From: Tubiluchus corallicola | Lineage: Eukaryota > Priapulida > Priapulimorpha > Priapulimorphida > Tubiluchidae | Length of the DNA stretch: 61,516 bases | Assembly: GCA_030141605.1 (NCBI GenBank) | Contig: JAQGDQ010000368.1 | Span: forward strand, 170,001 to 231,516 | Direction of reading: 5' to 3' | Shown: one piece after another, positions 24,493-36,496 of the stretch | Position numbering within the stretch: position 1 is the first letter of the stretch | Layout of the letters: each line of letters starts with the position of its first letter | The notes under the pieces: model-generated | Seen by the model: only the letters and a program-made list of their open reading frames with translations | What the model was told of the DNA's origin: nothing | Database searches by the model: none | Position numbers and translations under genes: made by a program

Positions 24493-27400
24493 ATGCGCAT
24501 CATGCGCAGGTGTAGAGTTTTGGTTACTGTCGTTCGGAATGTGATGAAACTGAGACATTTAGTGAAAGTTTTGATCGCGCTTGTAGTCTGGTGTGTCATT
24601 ACAAAGTTTCACTTGATGTCACTTAATGCAACAGTCAGCTCTCACACTGATTATGGGGAAACGGATTGTGATAACCGGAGAGAAGAAAGAAGTGAAAGGT
24701 AACTTGCAACTTGCGCTTCTCTGATATCTGAGGTACACTAAATGTAGATTTAACAAACCGACGTTTCCTAAACCACGAACCACATAAACAAAAACATACG
24801 TGCATTACCTTATTAACAATTTGCACTATATTGTCATTCTTACCTTTGACTGGTTGCTTACCATTTTACTGATGCATTAGACTGAGAGACAGACAGACAG
24901 ACTGAAAGAGTGATTGAATGAATGAGTAAGCGAGCGAACGAGCGAGTGAACGGATGAATAAGTAAATGACTGAATAAATGAATGAACGAATGAATGAGTG
25001 AGCGAGCGAACGAGCGAGTGAACGGATGAATAAGTAAATGAATGAATAAATGAATGAACGAATGAATAAACGGATGGATGAATGAATGAATGAATGAATG
25101 AATGGTTAATTGACTGACTCATTTGATTTGATTTGATTCATTTTGAACAAATAAAAACATACACTACAATTATATAATATTTTATTATGACTGACTGACG
25201 GGAAAAATCGTCATTATTTATCACAAAAAACAAATCGATAAAGAAAATGGTCTTTAAATTCTATAAATTGATTTGCAAACACATATATTTGTATAATGCC
25301 ATGCATCGTTAAAGCCATGATACTGCCATGTAAAATAAATAATTCTATTTTAATAGAATTTTTTTTCAAATGTTAAATTTGAATATTTGGCAAAGCAACA
25401 TTAGTATATATTAGAGTTCGTAGAGGCTTAATCTTGATAAACGTTTTATTTTTTAGGTTAGGCAGTGCAGTGAATGACTATCAGCCTCCATCTTATAATT
25501 TCTGTTTCTGCTACCTATCCTTTGTGTATCAGTAACTTCATAGTAGCATTAGCATTTTCATCTTCAATAGGTTTATCCAGCATATTAACTGAGAAACAAA
25601 TTTACAACTATATAACAAACGGTAACATTAATAACACGTAGTATTAATAACACGACAGTAACAGTAACAGTAACAAATCAACCACATCACTTGCATGCAT
25701 ACTTCAGTGCCATTTTGCAGTTTCTAGCTACGTAAGCCTTTCTCCAGAACTACTTCTTTGTAGAATTCCCTGTTGCATCACTGCCTACCTAAAAAAGTAC
25801 ATTGACTAGGTTTATTAGCACAGTATTTTTACACGAGCAATTCTTCAACAAAGCGTGGAAAAGTAACGATGTTACGTGTAGCCCAATGTAGTAAGCAAAC
25901 GTTTACATTCTAATTGAATCTGTTTAATTTCACTTTTAGTCAGTTTTGTTTTCCAACTTTCAATGTGAAATATTGGATTATTTCTGAACGTGGAAAACGG
26001 TTGTTTATTTGCTGCTAAGTTGTTGCTGATGCGTGAATCACGACCGTCTATTAAACCAACGTTTTTCAAAAATTGTATAACATTTTGACTGTCATCTAAG
26101 CCAGCAAAATCGAAAAGTTTTTTGGTGATTGGTTCGGTTTTCTTTATTAGCTGTTCATAAGTTAGTATTAACAGTTTTGACGTAGGAAATAAAGTTGTTC
26201 TCAAGCTGTTAACGTTTTCGACCATATCTGCACACATTTCTTTCACAGCTGTTGCGTTAAAGTTATTACTAAACTTCACCTCTTTCCTGGACGCTATGAC
26301 AGCTCTCGGATCGCGAACCAGGTAAATGATTTTCGTCTCAACGGGTTCTTGGAAAAGCGGAAACAGATCGGCGACGTGTAAACGAACCGTTTTGACGACA
26401 ACGAGTTTATGTTTGCTGCACAGTCTGTCTAGGGAAGTCTTCCCGAGTTTCGTAATTAAGGCACCACATGCCGCATCGACGTCGTCATCTCTCACGCCAT
26501 CTAGCGTCCTGTTACATCCTGCTGCCAAGGACATTGCCTTGCTACGAGCTAGCAAAAGAACCCAGTTGCTCAGATTCTGATGCATCTTATTCATTGCAGC
26601 AATGTCGGTGAAATTACAGTTTATTATGCGTTTCAATCTCTCGACCCCTTTGTTGATTATGCTTGTGTTTTGGGGGTGTTTTCTCACCCTCCAAGGCATC
26701 ACGTTCTCTTTCTGAAAGGGTGGTAACATCAGTAAGGGTTCAAATACGTACAGCACATCAGGATGGTTGTTGAATATGTCACCCAAAAGACTGGATCCAC
26801 TTCTATGATGTGCTGAAATTAACCAACATACTTCAAAGTAATAACCTGGTTGTTTGCAAAAAATCAGAAATATGTATATTTGAGAAATTGAAAAGCTTTT
26901 ATTGTGAAATAAAGCAAGAAACGTGATCCATAATGAAACCTTTACCAAGATATTGGCAAAATCGTCAGCTAGTTTTAAATTATGTTTCAAATACGCTGTA
27001 ATGGCTTCACGATACACTTATCCCGGCTAACAGGACTCGCTTATTTGTTTCCTATTTCAAATTATAACAATTTAAACGAATTCTTTTCATATCAAAATAG
27101 CTTTAACACGTTTAAGTTGGAATTTTAAATACGTTTGATATTTAACAGGTACATAATTTAAGCGTTTTTATTTTAATATTTTCTTCATCTTCTGTGTGCT
27201 TAATGATAGCCGTCTAATAATGTATCTTTTAAATATAAACCGTAAAAATCAGTTACCCAATTTGTGTATGTGATGTAAATGTAACTTTTATCATGGTCAA
27301 TAAACTAACTAACTAACTATATAGAGATTTGGGTTGATGGCCTGGAGTCGTTAGTAAAAAAGACTGTTTTTATTTATCTTATTTATTTCCTCCAAAAGAA

Positions 27401-30400
27401 TAAGATGACGTGGTCGTGACGTCAGTGAACTACGATCCCAGGGTGCATCACTGTTTCTGAAAAACAATAATTGTTAAGCTTATTCCCGAATTATTTTTGT
27501 TAATCTGGTGGTTTGTGTACTACTGGTTCTTTGCATACCTTTCACATTAACAGAAACTGGAACAAATTCTTAGCATAGAATTAAATTAAAGTTACCAACA
27601 GGAGTTTTTTAGGCTTTTTTCAAAATTTAGACCTACGGTTATTTTTTCCGTCTTTCATTTTAACTAAAGTAAACAGCGAGTAAACATCGTAATTTTATAG
27701 ACTCTGTGACCATTAATTTCAGCTTGATAAAAACGTAAACATTTAGTAAACAAACCACTGCATGTGTTATTCTATAGGTTTAGACCGAACCTAATCATGT
27801 TTCCAATTGCGCGAGATGAATAATTTCCGTCCATTAAGGTTGTAAATCTTAATGATTTGATGCTGTTGTGAATTATACCTACTTGCTATGATCAGAGCTG
27901 AGCGATCAGTTTTCACAAAATTTTCCAGTTTTGCAATATTAAATAGAGCTGGCAATATCATCAATCCACACAGAGTAACAGCTAAACAGACTGTCCATAC
28001 GCTAGGACGTGACAGAGCACAGTGTAACATCATCTTTTTTACAGAGATACAGTAGGAGAAACTCTGCCCTATCTGAAATACACTGATAACTGACCTGACT
28101 CAGTAGGCCATTCTACCCTTATATGGGGTCGATGTCTTCAAATTCAGCAGCGCGTAAAAATATGCAGGGAACAAAAAAAATACACAAGAAACACGCCTGT
28201 CTACTTCAATGCCCACAACTTCGTACTATTTAAGGCCTTTAAATATGGCAGTTCAAGTATTCTCTAAAGGTACCACGTTAGGGTGTTGCCATTGTGGGTG
28301 TCTTTGCTGCCACAGGAGAACTTGTCAGTAATTCTACTTTGTTTCAATAAAAATATAATTTTGTTTCAATTTTTTCTGCAGTACAATAGGTAGTACCTCA
28401 TTTATAATATGTAAATTGTTGCTGATATCATGCTAATTATTTTCTTATTTTGTGCTAAAATTTTATTTTTGTATAATCATGTTCTGTACTGGATGTGAAA
28501 GTAAATTGCAAACATGTTGACGTTTTTGCCTGTGTCAAAACCTGTGGTAAGATTCTGCTTCTGTGACAGGAGATGCTTTATGTGAGAGCTTTCGTTTTAA
28601 TATGTTTTTCAAAACAGTTATTATCACGTATGCAAGTACTATCGTTATAATGTATGCAAGTACTATCGTTATCATGTATGCAAGTACTATCGTGCTTGAC
28701 TTAAAAACAGTGAATTCAGAGCTTCCCTCTTTTTCACCAGTGGTCCGCATTACTGAAGGCTGTGAAGGGCATAATACTGCTTCCACCGAATTTGCCATGT
28801 TTGAGAACTTAGAAAAAATTTCATTTTAGTAAAATAGAAAGTGAAATTTTTGGTGACCATACACTAATTATTAACTAAGTCTTGTTTTTCTCTTCTTTGT
28901 AAGCAAGCACTCAACGTGGTCATACAGGTAATTTCTTCACAAGTTATTAGCTAGTTTCAAAGTGACATTTAAAATGTAAAACGTAAAGTTTTAATTTTTT
29001 AACAGGTCACCAATCTAAGTACTAATATGTAAATTGTTACTGATATAGTATTAATTGTTTTGTTACTTTGTGTTATAATTTTATTTTTGTGTATGTTCTG
29101 TACTGCTAATTGTATTGGATGTAAAAAATAAATCACAAATTTCAAATTGCTGAACAGTATTTGTTGTAGCCAATAATTAATTATCACTAAAGAATAGTGT
29201 TTTGCTAAACAGTAATATTTTTCTGAAAATAGTTTCTCTTCCTGTATTTTCGGTCTGTATACACAAATTAATCAATGACATTGTTGTTAAATATTAAATG
29301 TAATAGTAGGTCCTTTGCGCAACGGCTTTACAGCATACAAAACCAAATTATGTAAATTCCGGTTATTTTTGTGATGTCTGTTATTTGTTTGTTTTAAATT
29401 TGGGAAAATCATGTACACTGTAATGCATTCCAAAATGTGTCCGCGCGCTGAATAAAGATATGTCATAATCACTGGGACATGGTAGTCTAGTGGTCATCAC
29501 GCTTGCCTTGTCTCTGGTTCAAATCCAGGCTGTATCAAAACTTTCGCGTTTTCTTTTTTTCAGCAAGTTTGGTTTCAACAATCGAAAATTCGCAAACTTA
29601 GAAATTAAGATTGTGAATAATTAGCATAAATCTTTAGTTTATTGGGATTATCTGCTATAACGTAAGACTCTTATAAGACTAATTATTGTACTATTGAGTC
29701 ACATATTAACTCAGCTAGAAATGTCTACAAAACACATAAATCACGTATCCTGTTGCTCAGTATACATAGACCTATAAAACTTGAAAAAACGTCACCAGTC
29801 AGCTTTATTGTCATTTGAGCAGCCATTTTGCCGGTTATTTTACCAGTTCGAGTTATTTCGTTAACTCACTTAGTGATGCAGTCATCCACCTTGTCAGCTC
29901 ATGATATGTTTACATGATTTCTCTAAAAAATTGATCTCACTTTAGTTATTTACCTTGTCAGTTCAAGAGATGTTTACATAATTTTTTACAAATATTTTAG
30001 GTCAAAATGTACACGAATCTTTAGATTTCCTGTTTTGTTCTGTTCATAGGTCGACGGAAATTCATACAATAAAAGTTGTTCACATAGCAACAGCTATCTG
30101 TGGTGAAGATCCTATAGTTAAGGTGAACGCATTGACTATGATAAAATCAGTTCTTACATTCACTACAGCCCCTGTACATGTATATGTGTTTGTTGATAGA
30201 CCAATTTCCAGCAATTCGGTTTACGAGCAGGTACGGGTAATTCGTTATTTTTGATTAACAGCATAGCCTTGCATTTTAAGTAAAATTCTAACGCATAGAC
30301 ATTTTTGTTAATTCTTATCACTTTAGGGTTCTACTCAAATTTTATCTTAAAAATCGGGTTTTAAATAGCAGTAATATGGTTTCATCTCGATTAACTAATG

Positions 30401-33400
30401 TAGATATTCGATATTACTCATTCTACTTCCAACACTGGAACTTATTACTAACCACGTGACTTATTGTTTAAACTAACATGTGCTCTTTTGTACGCCTTTT
30501 ATCTCTTGTATTTAGTTTTTTATTCTTCATCTATTGTTTGTTGTAAACAGTACTGATTTACTGATAACATTTACTGATTTAAATCTTAACTAAACAAGGT
30601 AAAATAAATTCCCGAGCTTCGGATTGGATCTTAGAAAAAAATCTGTTATACGTTATCTTCTTGATTCCGTAAATCCGTGATTCTTTCACTCACCCTATCC
30701 CTCGGACTTTGTAAGACAGAATGTCCTTGATCCAAAACAAAGAAGTGTAACAATTCTTCGATAACTAGTTAATTAATTAGAGCTGTTTAATCAATTTATT
30801 CTTTAAATTAACTAAATGAAAGAGCATGAAGAGTAGAAGTTGATCGTGGACGCAATTTTAGAAAATTTTCTTTTTAGTCTTAAAGTTTTTGTAAGCTTTA
30901 AGTTTACTTGTAGTAGGCCTAAATACGTTTGTTTCATGAACCTTGTGTTTGAAATAAAAACTTACTTATCTATTTGCTTAGTTACGTACTTACTTACTTG
31001 GCTGCTTGCTTGCTTGCCTGCCTGCCTGCCTGCCTACCTATCTACCTACCTACCTACCTACCTACCTACCTACCTACCTACTTACTTACCTACTTACTTT
31101 CTTATATTCTGATAAGCCCAGTGACTGATATTTCTGCGCAAGAATACGTGCATCTACATCAATGACGATATTGTCGAAAAGGAAAACAAAAAACCCACCA
31201 GGCGGATACACGCAGTACTACAGTGAAAGACTGCTACTTCATTATGCCCAAAGTCAAAGGATTCATGTATAAGTAGCTTTATTACGTTTTATCTGTAAGA
31301 AAAATCATAACAAGATATAGCAAACTAATTTGAGTTAAAAAAAGAAACAAAGCAATTAATAATAAAGTGAAACCGAGTAATAAGAAATGAACTTACATCA
31401 TGGCTCTGCTACTTTTGATCAATAAATGGTTTAACTGAGTAAACAACAACGACTTTGTTAGCCAAGAACAGACTGCCACAGACACAGTAAACTTGCCCTG
31501 TCAGTAGAGCATGCCATAAAGAAGCCAAGTCAAGACCTACATGAATATAGCTTAAAAAGAGGTAGTGTAAAGGATGTGTTTAAAGAACATAAAACCAAAC
31601 ACGTATAATCTTTCACAACTACAATGCGGAACAAAATTCTATTTGTGTTTTGTTTACTATTTTTCTGCAGATTTGTGAAAAATCACTGCTGGCGTAACAG
31701 TTTATTTAAATAATAAAATGTCAGTCGTAAATGTGCATTTGTTACTCTTTCGCAACTGCACAACTGAACACACGTTGCAGGCACTGCTTTAATGATAAAA
31801 AGTATTACTGTACCTCTGTGTTTATTGATTAACGATTATTAATTATTATGACAGAACAAATTGTAACCGACAGGTCATAAATCACTTGCAAATTAAAGCA
31901 CGAAAAATTAATATTAACAGGCCTGTTCATCCAAATTTGTTGTTATATTCATGTTTTATTTCACAATATGATTTAAGATCTGTCGGTTACAGCTAGAAAG
32001 GTGGAGAAAAATAAGAACATCTTTCACGTTCGATATACGAAGGGCTTCCTTACCTGTTTCTCATGCTGAAGAGTGGAGGCTGATGTACAAAAGATGTTCG
32101 ACTCTTCGACTGTTTTTACCAGTACGTATGTTCCTATGATTTAATATTGTTAAAATTCGGCATAGAAATGATGCGTTTTGTAAATGTGTCAAACGTGTTT
32201 TTTCTTGTTAATGGTTTTTGCACTCATTTTTGATTTCACTTGTCAAGACTGTGCGACTAAAATTGAATGCAGACAGGTCCGATATCGAATTATGTTTTCA
32301 TTTTCATAGTAAAATGTCGTTTTCACTTGACAACCTAGAAGATTCTCGATGAGGCCTTTCTGCACTAACTTACCCTGTGTGAGCCATTCTGTTCCTACAT
32401 TGGTCTGTAAAAATGATAGTGAAATTTTGAGACTACTTTATAAAATTGTGTGTGAAATCCTAACAACATTTCACTATCATGAATTCGGTTGTTTTTTGCA
32501 GATCTCATTCTTTAAAGCCTGCCTTTTGATTATCAAACAATTTTTGTAATGGTCAGCAATCACGCGTGCTTTAAAACCATTTTCTTAGGCCTAATTTCAC
32601 AAAAATAACTCATTTTATGCTTTGTGCCTTATTTAATATTGTGGATCTTATCTTGTTTTATTTTGCCTTACGTTAACTTACTTTACTTTACCTTATCTTG
32701 CCTTACCTTACCTTACTCTACCTTAATTAATTTTGTGGATCTTGTCTTGTCTTGCTTTGCTTTACCTTAACTTACTTTACCTTACCTTACCTTATCTTAC
32801 GTTACCTTACCTTACTCTACCTTAATTAATTTTGTGGATCTTGTCTTGTCTTGCTTTGCTTTATCTTACCTTATTTTACCCTACTTCACCTTACTTTTCC
32901 CTACCTTAGCTTACCTTTCCTTTCCTTAACGTACTTCACCTTAACTTACCTTACCTTAACTTAACTTGCCTTGCCTTGCCTTACCTTGCCTTATCTTACC
33001 TTACCTTACCTTACCTTGTCTTACCTTACCTTACCTTGCCTTACCTTACCTTACATTGGCTATAATAAATGGTAATGGATTAGGGAAATAATATTTCTTT
33101 GTTCAAAGGGTTTATGAATAGGTTTTGCAATAGAATTTTAAATTTTAGGCTTTGTTAAATGAAGTAGACTCGTGCTTGTACTTGGACGCGGATGTTTTAG
33201 TATTAACAAAGGTTGATGAACTGTGGGAATATCTATACAAAATGAACACCTCTCAGGTAGCAGCTTTTGTTATGGACAGGGAACCAAGGGGATGGGTGTC
33301 GAAGAACGCAGTCCATCCCGTCTATGAAGAAATTGGTAATAAATCGTTACGCCATCTTCGACTCGGTTACGTATGTCTAGTAGAAATTTTAAAAAAGTTG

Positions 33401-33458
33401 AATTAATTGAATTGTTGGTGTTGTTGCTGCTGCTGTTGTTTTTGTTGTTGCTGTTGTT

Positions 33459-33490
<32 letters not shown>

Positions 33491-35092
33491 CATTGCCGCA
33501 TTGTCAGAGTTGTGGTCGCGGTTGTCGTTGTATTCTTCATCAATCATCATTGTTGTTATTTAGTTGATGTTGATATGACATTGCCGTTGTAGTGATGGCG
33601 TTGGCTTTGATGTTATTGTTGTTTTTGCTGTAGGAGTGAACGCTTGTGTAATGCTTATGAATTTGACACGATTTCGTCAATTAAGCTGGGTGAATAGGAT
33701 CACTGAAATATACGCCATGTACAAATCAACGTTGACCAAGGCTGACCAATGCATTCTAAATATTTATTTTGCTTCAAATACAGGTTTGTCATGAAATACT
33801 AACTACGCTTTATTATATAAATCGTTTAATTCTTTTTAACAAGAACAATATGCGTTTCATTAACAACTCACTGTATAATAAATTTTATTGAATTTTTTTA
33901 CAAAAGTCTAACGCTTCTACCGCACAGTAGTCAGTAACGTTAGGAAGTGTGTCAAGAATGATTTCAAATTTGGAAAGAAACAAAAACATTATGATAAAAC
34001 TATGAGTACGAAAACTATAACCATAGAGAAAAAACAAAAGTTGCAAACTACTATTAAAGATCAATTAAAGAACGAAAATGTTTAGACATCAAAACGTTCT
34101 GTCGAGCAAAATCTTGATTTTGGTTTAAAGGCAAGTTAGAATTTTTTACAATTAAGGTCAATTCAACTATGTGCCTTTTAGTGATGTTTCTATCTGGATA
34201 TAAAATTTTTGTTCAAAATCAAAACTGTGTTTGATTTTTCTAATAAAATTTTATTAAAATTTACTACATAGTGGGTTGTTTAAGAAACATTTTATTTTGT
34301 TCGATTATTTATAGTGTCATGTATCTTGTTCATTGCAGAAATCAAAGAGCTGCAGGTTTTAATAATTAAGTGAAGTATTATAGAAACGGGAAATTACAAT
34401 TTTGCTGTTAATTACTGCTGCGTAATTTGTTGAAATATCAAATAATAAATATTGTTTTAGAAAAGGTTCTTCTGCTTCCCTGCGACTGGAATTTTTCAAT
34501 ACACCACTGCCATCCTTTTGCAAAATGCGAGTCAGCAAGAGAACATGGAGTGTCTCTCTTGCATGGGTTTCAGAATCACTTCACTATGCCAGAAAACCGT
34601 TCAGCTTTCAAAAGTTTATTCAACGTATTTTTACAGGTATGAAACTAAGAACTTTTATTTATTCATATTAAGAATTTTGAATAACAAGTTAGGTAACTAA
34701 GACTGATAATAACAAAATATTGAAATTCTTTATTGCTATAAAATTTATACATCTTTGAACAAATTTGCATCGCAGGTGGGCATCTCGCGAGTAAAATAAC
34801 GATTTTATTAAATTAATTTCACGAGAATTATTTCACTGCTCATAATAGTTCGTAGTAAGCTCGTTGGGTTACCAGCAATAATTTACTGTCATAATAGCAA
34901 CATTCGATTGAAACATTTACATTATCGAATCTAGTATCTTTCTAGCATCGTTTGGGTGAAGACAGCAACAAGAACTTACTGAAGCGCCTGCAAAGGAATT
35001 TTCAGCGTTACAACAACACCTGGTCACGGAGATATTGCTCGCAAGAAACCGAGGCATTGATGAAAAAAATAAAAAATAATGTAACGTTATAG
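24493..35092 (+). CDS. glucoside xylosyltransferase (GT8 family), seven coding exons, complete
   Basis: Exons: 24493-24698, 30050-30230, 31993-32121, 33149-33335, 33634-33783, 34461-34636, 34946-35092. All introns are GT-AG, every phase agrees, and the product is 391 residues (human GXYLT1 is about 440). An in-frame TAA four codons upstream supports ATG 24493. Exon 1 gives a short basic cytosolic end and a membrane anchor (VLIALVVWCVI), as in a type II Golgi enzyme. The catalytic core follows: VVHIATAICGED, a CSTLRLFLP stretch, LYLDADVLVLTKVDELW with the GT8 DxD motif (D-A-D), GVNACVMLMNLTR, LLPCDWN and VSLLHG, whose His matches the conserved metal-ligand position. In animals these enzymes use UDP-xylose to add alpha-1,3 xylose to O-glucose on EGF repeats, including Notch. 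Odd points: DQCILN stands where vertebrates have DQDLLN, and intron 1 encloses a sulfotransferase gene on the other strand. GXYLT1 versus GXYLT2 cannot be distinguished. Confidence 0.93.
24905..25108. repeat. (GAAT)n-type tetranucleotide array with 72-bp higher-order unit
   Basis: Four-base units (GAAT, GAGC, GAAC) in which a 72-bp block starting near 24924 is repeated almost unchanged from near 24996. It lies in GXYLT intron 1. Confidence 0.9.
25811..25816 (-). terminator. polyadenylation signal AATAAA for the sulfotransferase gene
   Basis: TTTATT on the plus strand reads AATAAA on the minus strand, about 56 bases after the stop codon of the sulfotransferase. Position and form fit, but no transcript evidence is available. 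Confidence 0.45.
25872..28033 (-). CDS. carbohydrate (GlcNAc/GalNAc 6-O type) sulfotransferase, two exons, complete
   Basis: Exons 27883-28033 and 25872-26845, minus strand. The best join uses donor GTAGGT after phase 1 and acceptor AACCAG, giving 374 residues, normal for the CHST family. Exon 1 begins with tandem ATGs and encodes a signal anchor (VCLAVTLCGLMILPALF). Exon 2 holds the PAPS-binding loop SAHHRSGSSLLGDIFNNHP (5'-phosphosulfate site, with YVFEPL after it) and the 3'-phosphate site IIYLVRDPRAVIASR, both diagnostic of Golgi carbohydrate sulfotransferases that move sulfate from PAPS to a sugar 6-hydroxyl. The frame is open a further 57 codons upstream of the acceptor, but that part reads like intron. 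The exact exon 1 donor is uncertain by three bases, as GTATAA lies next to it. The whole gene sits within intron 1 of the GXYLT gene, on the opposite strand. Acceptor sugar and vertebrate counterpart cannot be stated. Confidence 0.9.
28406..28513 (+). repeat. dispersed AT-rich repeat family D, copy 1
   Basis: Shares AATATGTAAATTGTT, AATTTTATTTTTGT and TGTTCTGTACTG with 29024-29138, same orientation, about 620 bp apart. The form is like a LINE 3' untranslated end. Lies in GXYLT intron 1. Confidence 0.6.
28615..28692. repeat. 24-bp minisatellite, three units
   Basis: Three consecutive units containing TATGCAAGTACTATCGTTAT. Because 24 is a multiple of three, the frame across it stays open, which explains an otherwise meaningless repeated peptide. 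Confidence 0.9.
29024..29138 (+). repeat. dispersed AT-rich repeat family D, copy 2
   Basis: Relative of 28406-28513, ending with GTATTGGATGTAAAAAATAA, a plausible retroelement 3' tail. Confidence 0.6.
29476..29640 (+). mobile_element. SINE family C, copy 2, with tRNA-like head
   Basis: Begins GGGACATGGTAGTCTAGTGG (A-box region resembling tRNA-Glu/Asp) and has TGGTTCAAATCCAGG as B box about 45 bases on. The body CGTTTTCTTTTTTTCAGC and AGCAAGTTTGGTTT matches 22963-23130. The tRNA-like part lacks a good anticodon arm, so it is a SINE head and not a tRNA gene. Confidence 0.72.
30961..31105. repeat. tetranucleotide repeat (TACC/TGCC/TTAC)n in GXYLT intron 2
   Basis: Four-base units shifting from TTGC and TGCC to TACC to TTAC. 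Leu-Pro-Thr-Tyr frames over it are artefacts. Confidence 0.95.
32655..33058. repeat. (TTACC)n minisatellite with longer repeated block in GXYLT intron 3
   Basis: Pentanucleotide variants as at 23612-24012. A longer block with TTAATTAATTTTGTGGATCT recurs near 32724 and 32822, so the array was also duplicated as a larger unit. It ends about 90 bases before exon 4 of GXYLT. Confidence 0.9.
33409..33490. repeat. (GTT/GCT)n trinucleotide repeat 75 bases after GXYLT exon 4
   Basis: CTG/TTG-type trinucleotide tract in the intron of only 298 bp between exons 4 and 5. Poly-Leu and poly-Cys frames come from it. Confidence 0.93.
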
Positions 35093-36152
35093 TTGATTTA
35101 AACTAAATATCAGTCGTTGTTTAAAAAACACGTCTTTTGTGTTCTTAATGATTTAACCGGCCAATTTCAATTGTGCGTGTATTTTTAAAAAAATTTAAAA
35201 TTGCAATGTACAAACAAACTTACACGTACCTACATGACAATAGCATAAAAGAGAGTTTCGACGGAGAAAAAATAGCACAACAAACGCACAACAATTTGGA
35301 CTTATTTTCGTTACAGAAAACTGGAAGTATTTCGGCACTTTGAATGCAAAACGAACTTGTTGCTGCAGGATTTCTAGATACGTATAAGTAAAGCTTCCGA
35401 CATACAGCTTGTCATGTATCACCTTATGTAAAATAAACTAAGATTTCAAAAGGACTTGATAATCTCAATTATCTGAAACAAGACTACCTACCAAATCGAA
35501 AAAATGAGTTAAGTTAAATAACCACAATATAATATATTCAGAATGCATGAGGAAAAGTCTCAAGGCACTATCCTTGGCCCTTTGTTATATTCTATTATAA
35601 TTACAGCATATACCCTCTATTATATACGCCATCGATTTCCCAAAGGCGCTGCAAAAATATACAAGAAATAAAATACACATTTCATTTACAAATCAAACCT
35701 GAATTTACCTTTCAAGTATTTTGCAACAGTTTTTGACGAAAACATATCAAAATTTTAATAATGTAATTAAACAACAAACTTAGTTTGGAAGATCACTTTA
35801 AACATATTCTTCGCAAAATTAACCAAAGAATATCATTCTACATGCAAATAAAGGATAGGTTAGCACAGATACTAAACTACATATATTTAAAATACCGATA
35901 AAGGCTCAATTAACATACGGCTGCCACCTGCTTACAAATATTCCTAAACCCTCATTGACAGATTAGATGAAATATAAAATGCATTAAACTAAAAAATATA
36001 AATATCTTACATAACATTCGGTCACTGTAAAGAGAGAAAAATGAAAAATACATGCTGTACTCGAATCAAAATTTTTTTATTATACCATATTTTTACGGTA
36101 TATAGATGTATATAAACAGTTTAAATTTTGTCTTTAAAATGTGGTTTATTAA
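35093..36152. other. GXYLT 3' flank, no gene recognised
   Basis: An AATAAA at 35432-35437 could serve as a polyadenylation signal for GXYLT, though it is 340 bases from the stop. No exon seen. Confidence 0.4.
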
Positions 36153-36488
36153 TAGGGGTGAGCATCGAACAGTAAAAAACTCGAATACGATTCGAACCTA
36201 AAATTATAAATTCGAATAATTCACCATTTCAGCCACATGGCTTTCAGCTCAATTTAGCTGCAGTTTCTGTGCAAAATTTTTAACAAACTAATAGTGGTTT
36301 TACTCCAGAACAAAACCAAAATAGTATGCACGATCTTTGTAACACCACTTTTTACTAGTGGTTCGAAAACGTGTTCGAAAATTTGTCAAACTCAATTAGA
36401 ATTCGAAATACTGTGGTTTGGTTCGATTCGAATTTGAAAGTCATAAATTCGATTCGAATTCGCTTTCGGTAGAGAATGCTCACCCCTA
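36153..36488. mobile_element. hAT-type MITE, 336 bp, with 8-bp target duplication
   Basis: Terminal inverted repeats begin TAGGGGTGAGCAT and end ATGCTCACCCCTA. The element is flanked by TTTATTAA at 36145-36152 and again at 36489-36496, an exact 8-bp target duplication as made by hAT transposases. Subterminal ATTCGA motifs recur inside both ends. No coding capacity. A diverged, inverted, internally deleted relative lies at 55711-55920. Confidence 0.9.
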
Positions 36489-36496
36489 TTTATTAA

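Noticed and set aside
28563-28829. 88-codon frame with a repeated hydrophobic peptide, considered as an alternative GXYLT first exon
   Set aside because: The repeat comes from a 24-bp minisatellite; exon 24493-24698 has a membrane anchor, an upstream stop and the exact phase needed by exon 30050.
29476-29545. Possible tRNA gene
   Set aside because: A and B boxes are present but the acceptor stem does not pair and the anticodon arm is poor; the downstream body matches another SINE copy.
33152-33406. GXYLT exon 4 read through to the end of its open frame
   Set aside because: The tail after residue VYEEIG does not match the family; the donor at 33336 joins in phase to GVNACVMLMN at 33634.
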